This document shows positions 45,294-47,710 of a stretch of DNA of 47,710 nucleotides, one piece after another (positions within the stretch are counted from its first letter, which is position 1; each line of letters opens with the position of its first letter). The stretch lies in contig CABZKL010000006.1 in assembly GCA_902526405.1 (NCBI GenBank), positions 1 through 47,710 on the forward strand, read 5' to 3'. The notes below the pieces were generated by a model. The model was not told the origin of the DNA. It did no database searches and saw nothing but the letters and a program-made list of their open reading frames with translations. The position numbers were made by a program, and so were the translations under genes. Source of the stretch: an uncultured Pelagibacteraceae bacterium (GTDB taxonomy: Bacteria > Pseudomonadota > Alphaproteobacteria > Pelagibacterales > Pelagibacteraceae).

Positions 45294-47710
45294 ATGTCTT
45301 CATCAAAAAATCTTGAATTTGAAAAAACTTCATTCTTAAATAAGTCTAATAGTGCATTTATTGAACAAATGTATCTTAAATTTATCAATAAAGATCCCGA
45401 ATTACCTGAGAGCTGGGCAAATTATTTTGAGGGTATAGGCGAAGAGATAAAAGTTATTGCTTCAGAAATAAATGGACCATCTTGGGGGCCTTCAAAAGTA
45501 AAAATAGATATTGATGAATTGCAAAAAAAAATAGAGATAGAGGACAACAATAAAGTAAATAATGAAAAAATAGATTCATCAGAAAAATTTAATTTTCAAT
45601 TACTTGCAGACTCTAACAAAGATTCAATCAGTGCTGTTGCATTGATACGTGCTTATAGATTGAGAGGACATTTATTAGCAAATTTAGATCCACTAGAAAT
45701 GAGAGAATCTGAGTATCTAGATGAATTACATCCTGAATTTTACGGTTTTAAAAAACAGAATTATGAAAAGAAAATTTTCCTAAATGGGGTAATTAATAAA
45801 AAATATGCAAATATTAAAGAAATACTAAAATTTTTAAAAAAAACATATTGTGGAAATATTGGTTATGAGTTTATGCATGTTTCAAATCCAATTGAGAGAA
45901 AATGGTTTAGAGATAGAATAGAGCAAGATCAAAATGCTTTAAACTTTACTAAGAATGGTAAAGAGGCAATACTAAATAAACTTGTACAAGCAGAAGGTTT
46001 TGAAAAATTTTTAGCAACTAAATATGTTGGTACAAAAAGGTTTGGTCTTGATGGAGGTGAAAGTTTAATACCAGCTCTTGAGCAAATAATTAAAATTGGT
46101 GGACAAAATCAAATTAAAGAAGTTAAAATTGGAATGTCTCATAGAGGTAGACTTAATGTTTTGGCAAACGTATTACAAAAATCATATAAAAGAATATTTA
46201 ATGAATTTGCAGGTGAAGTAAGCTCAGACTCTGAGGAAAGTGCAGGAGATGTAAAATACCATCTTGGTGCATCTTCAGATAGGCAGTTTGATGGAAACTC
46301 TGTTCACGTAAGTTTAACAGATAATCCCTCTCACCTAGAGGCTGTTAATCCAGTGGTTTTAGGACAAACAAGAGCAAAGCAATTTTTTCATAAAGACAAA
46401 GAAAGAAACAAAGTTATACCTATTCTTATTCATGGAGATGCTGCTTTTGCTGGCCAAGGAGTGGTAGCAGAATGTTTTGCTATGTCAGGACTTCCTGGCC
46501 ATAATACAGGCGGCACCATTCATATTATAGTAAATAATCAAATTGGTTTCACTACTAGTCCAAGATTTGCCAGGTCATCACCATACCCATCAGATGTTGC
46601 AAAAATGGTTGAAGCTCCAATTCTTCATGTGAACGGAGACGACCCAGAAGCAGTTGTTTATGCGACTAGAATCGCTACTGAATTTAGACTGAAGTTTAAT
46701 AGAGATGTTGTAGTCGACCTAATTTGCTATAGAAGATTTGGACATAACGAAGGGGACGAACCTTCATTTACTCAGCCATTGATGTATAAAAAAATTAGAG
46801 CACATCCAAGTGTTTATAAGATATATGGAAACAAGTTAGTTAATGAAAATTCAATTACCCAAAATCTTTTAGATCAAAATGTTAAAAAATTCAAAGATTT
46901 ATTGGACGAACAATATAAAAGTGCAAAAGATTATAAACCTAAAATAGAATGGTTTGAGGGCTCATGGTCTAGATATAAACCATCCAAAGGCAAAGATAAA
47001 AGAGGTGTGACTGGTTTTGATGAACACAAACTTAAAGAAATATCAGATAGAATTAATACCATACCTGCTGAAATTAATATTCATAAAACTATTTCTAAAA
47101 TTTTGAATATTAGAAAAAATTCAGTAGATAAAGGTTTTGATATGGATTGGTCTACAGCAGAAGCGCTAGCTTTTGGCTCTTTACTTGAAGAGGGTTACCC
47201 AGTTAGGCTCGTTGGTCAAGACTCTGGTAGAGGAACATTTAGTCAAAGACATTCAGTTTTAAGAGATCAGATTGATAATTCAAGGTATATTCCATTAAAC
47301 AATATTTCAAGTAAACAAAAAAAATTTGAAGTCGTTGATAGTTTTTTATCTGAACTTGCTGTTTTGGGATTTGAATATGGATATAGTTTAGTTGAACCCA
47401 ATACATTAACTTTGTGGGAAGCTCAATTTGGAGATTTTGCTAACGGTGCACAAGTTGTAATTGATCAATTTATAGCATCAGGAGAAAGAAAGTGGAATAG
47501 AGCTTCTGGATTAGTGATGTTATTACCTCATGCCTATGAAGGACAAGGGCCAGAACACTCTTCTGCAAGATTAGAAAGATTTTTACAACTATGCTCAAAT
47601 GACAATATGCAAGTATTAAACTGTACTACCCCTGCTAATTATTTTCATGCTTTAAGAAGACAAATGCATAGAGATTTTAGAAAGCCATTAATAATTATGA
47701 CACCAAAATC
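45294..47710 (+). CDS. sucA: SucA, 2-oxoglutarate dehydrogenase E1, 3' end beyond the window
   Basis: An open frame of 805 codons from ATG 45294 to the window edge, encoding the N-terminal part of the thiamine-diphosphate E1 subunit. Segments seen in order: FIEQMYLKFINKDPELPESW (E2-binding N-terminus), GFKKQNY, YEFMHVSNPIERKW, RFGLDGGESLIPAL, MSHRGRLNVL, HLGASSDRQF, HGDAAFAGQGVVAE, VNNQIGFTT, RRFGHNEGDEPSFTQP and, near the edge, LLPHAYEGQGPEHSSAR. E. coli SucA is about 930 residues, so roughly 125 are missing. A purine-rich AGAAGGA (45271-45277) lies somewhat far upstream. Confidence 0.97.
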   Translation, partial: MSSSKNLEFEKTSFLNKSNSAFIEQMYLKFINKDPELPESWANYFEGIGEEIKVIASEINGPSWGPSKVKIDIDELQKKIEIEDNNKVNNEKIDSSEKFNFQLLADSNKDSISAVALIRAYRLRGHLLANLDPLEMRESEYLDELHPEFYGFKKQNYEKKIFLNGVINKKYANIKEILKFLKKTYCGNIGYEFMHVSNPIERKWFRDRIEQDQNALNFTKNGKEAILNKLVQAEGFEKFLATKYVGTKRFGLDGGESLIPALEQIIKIGGQNQIKEVKIGMSHRGRLNVLANVLQKSYKRIFNEFAGEVSSDSEESAGDVKYHLGASSDRQFDGNSVHVSLTDNPSHLEAVNPVVLGQTRAKQFFHKDKERNKVIPILIHGDAAFAGQGVVAECFAMSGLPGHNTGGTIHIIVNNQIGFTTSPRFARSSPYPSDVAKMVEAPILHVNGDDPEAVVYATRIATEFRLKFNRDVVVDLICYRRFGHNEGDEPSFTQPLMYKKIRAHPSVYKIYGNKLVNENSITQNLLDQNVKKFKDLLDEQYKSAKDYKPKIEWFEGSWSRYKPSKGKDKRGVTGFDEHKLKEISDRINTIPAEINIHKTISKILNIRKNSVDKGFDMDWSTAEALAFGSLLEEGYPVRLVGQDSGRGTFSQRHSVLRDQIDNSRYIPLNNISSKQKKFEVVDSFLSELAVLGFEYGYSLVEPNTLTLWEAQFGDFANGAQVVIDQFIASGERKWNRASGLVMLLPHAYEGQGPEHSSARLERFLQLCSNDNMQVLNCTTPANYFHALRRQMHRDFRKPLIIMTPK

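Noticed and set aside
1..47710. Mobile elements, CRISPR arrays, toxin-antitoxin or phage defence genes
   Set aside because: No transposase, integrase, spaced direct repeats or defence-family motifs were found; the only tandem repeat is coding, in rpsP.

Overview
The window is AT-rich, densely packed bacterial DNA from a streamlined marine alphaproteobacterium, almost certainly SAR11 ('Candidatus Pelagibacter'-like). The diagnostic gene is a DMSP demethylase (dmdA, 35317-36426) next to dmdB and dmdC. ABC and TRAP uptake systems, overlapping genes and the ffh/dapF/ftsY neighbourhood fit as well. There are no rRNA or tRNA genes, insertion sequences, prophage or CRISPR. No gap between genes exceeds about 165 bases.

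Layout. 1-955: end of a cytochrome c maturation operon (ccmF tail, ccmG, ccmH). 969-1481: a PagL-like outer-membrane lipid A deacylase. 1490-7444: a 2-hydroxyacid island with two tandem FMN hydroxyacid dehydrogenases (lldD type), a class I aminotransferase, a GlcD/D-lactate-dehydrogenase-like FAD oxidase and a D-isomer 2-hydroxyacid dehydrogenase. 7557-14101: a zinc alcohol dehydrogenase followed by a five-gene ABC importer of sugar/polyol type, with two different ATPases. 14104-20353: a gamma-glutamyltransferase-family protein (minus strand) divergent from a TRAP transporter (dctPQM) and an amidase. 20355-22868: a newly read 58-residue membrane protein, an EamA exporter, an alpha/beta hydrolase and an unknown secreted protein. 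22861-26119: ftsY and dapF (minus strand) divergent from ffh, which has a strongly structured leader. 26134-28008: rpsP-trmD-rplS, with repeat-rich acidic tails on both ribosomal proteins and no rimM at its usual place. 28020-31128: leuCDB. 31154-36426: dmdC-dmdB-alpha/beta hydrolase-dmdA. 36448-47710: asd, sdhCDAB, mmsA, mdh, sucC, sucD and a sucA that runs off the right edge.

How the parts fit. Most of the window imports and oxidises small organic compounds (polyols, hydroxyacids, amides, DMSP) and feeds the products into the TCA cycle encoded at the right end. The observations most worth following are: an ABC ATPase pair whose sequence defects fall so that one ATP site is intact and the other degenerate; a succinate dehydrogenase membrane anchor lacking both classical haem b ligands; near-identical 63-bp repeats in the S16 gene, with a similar tail on L19; the structured ffh leader; and an extra hydrolase translationally coupled to dmdA.
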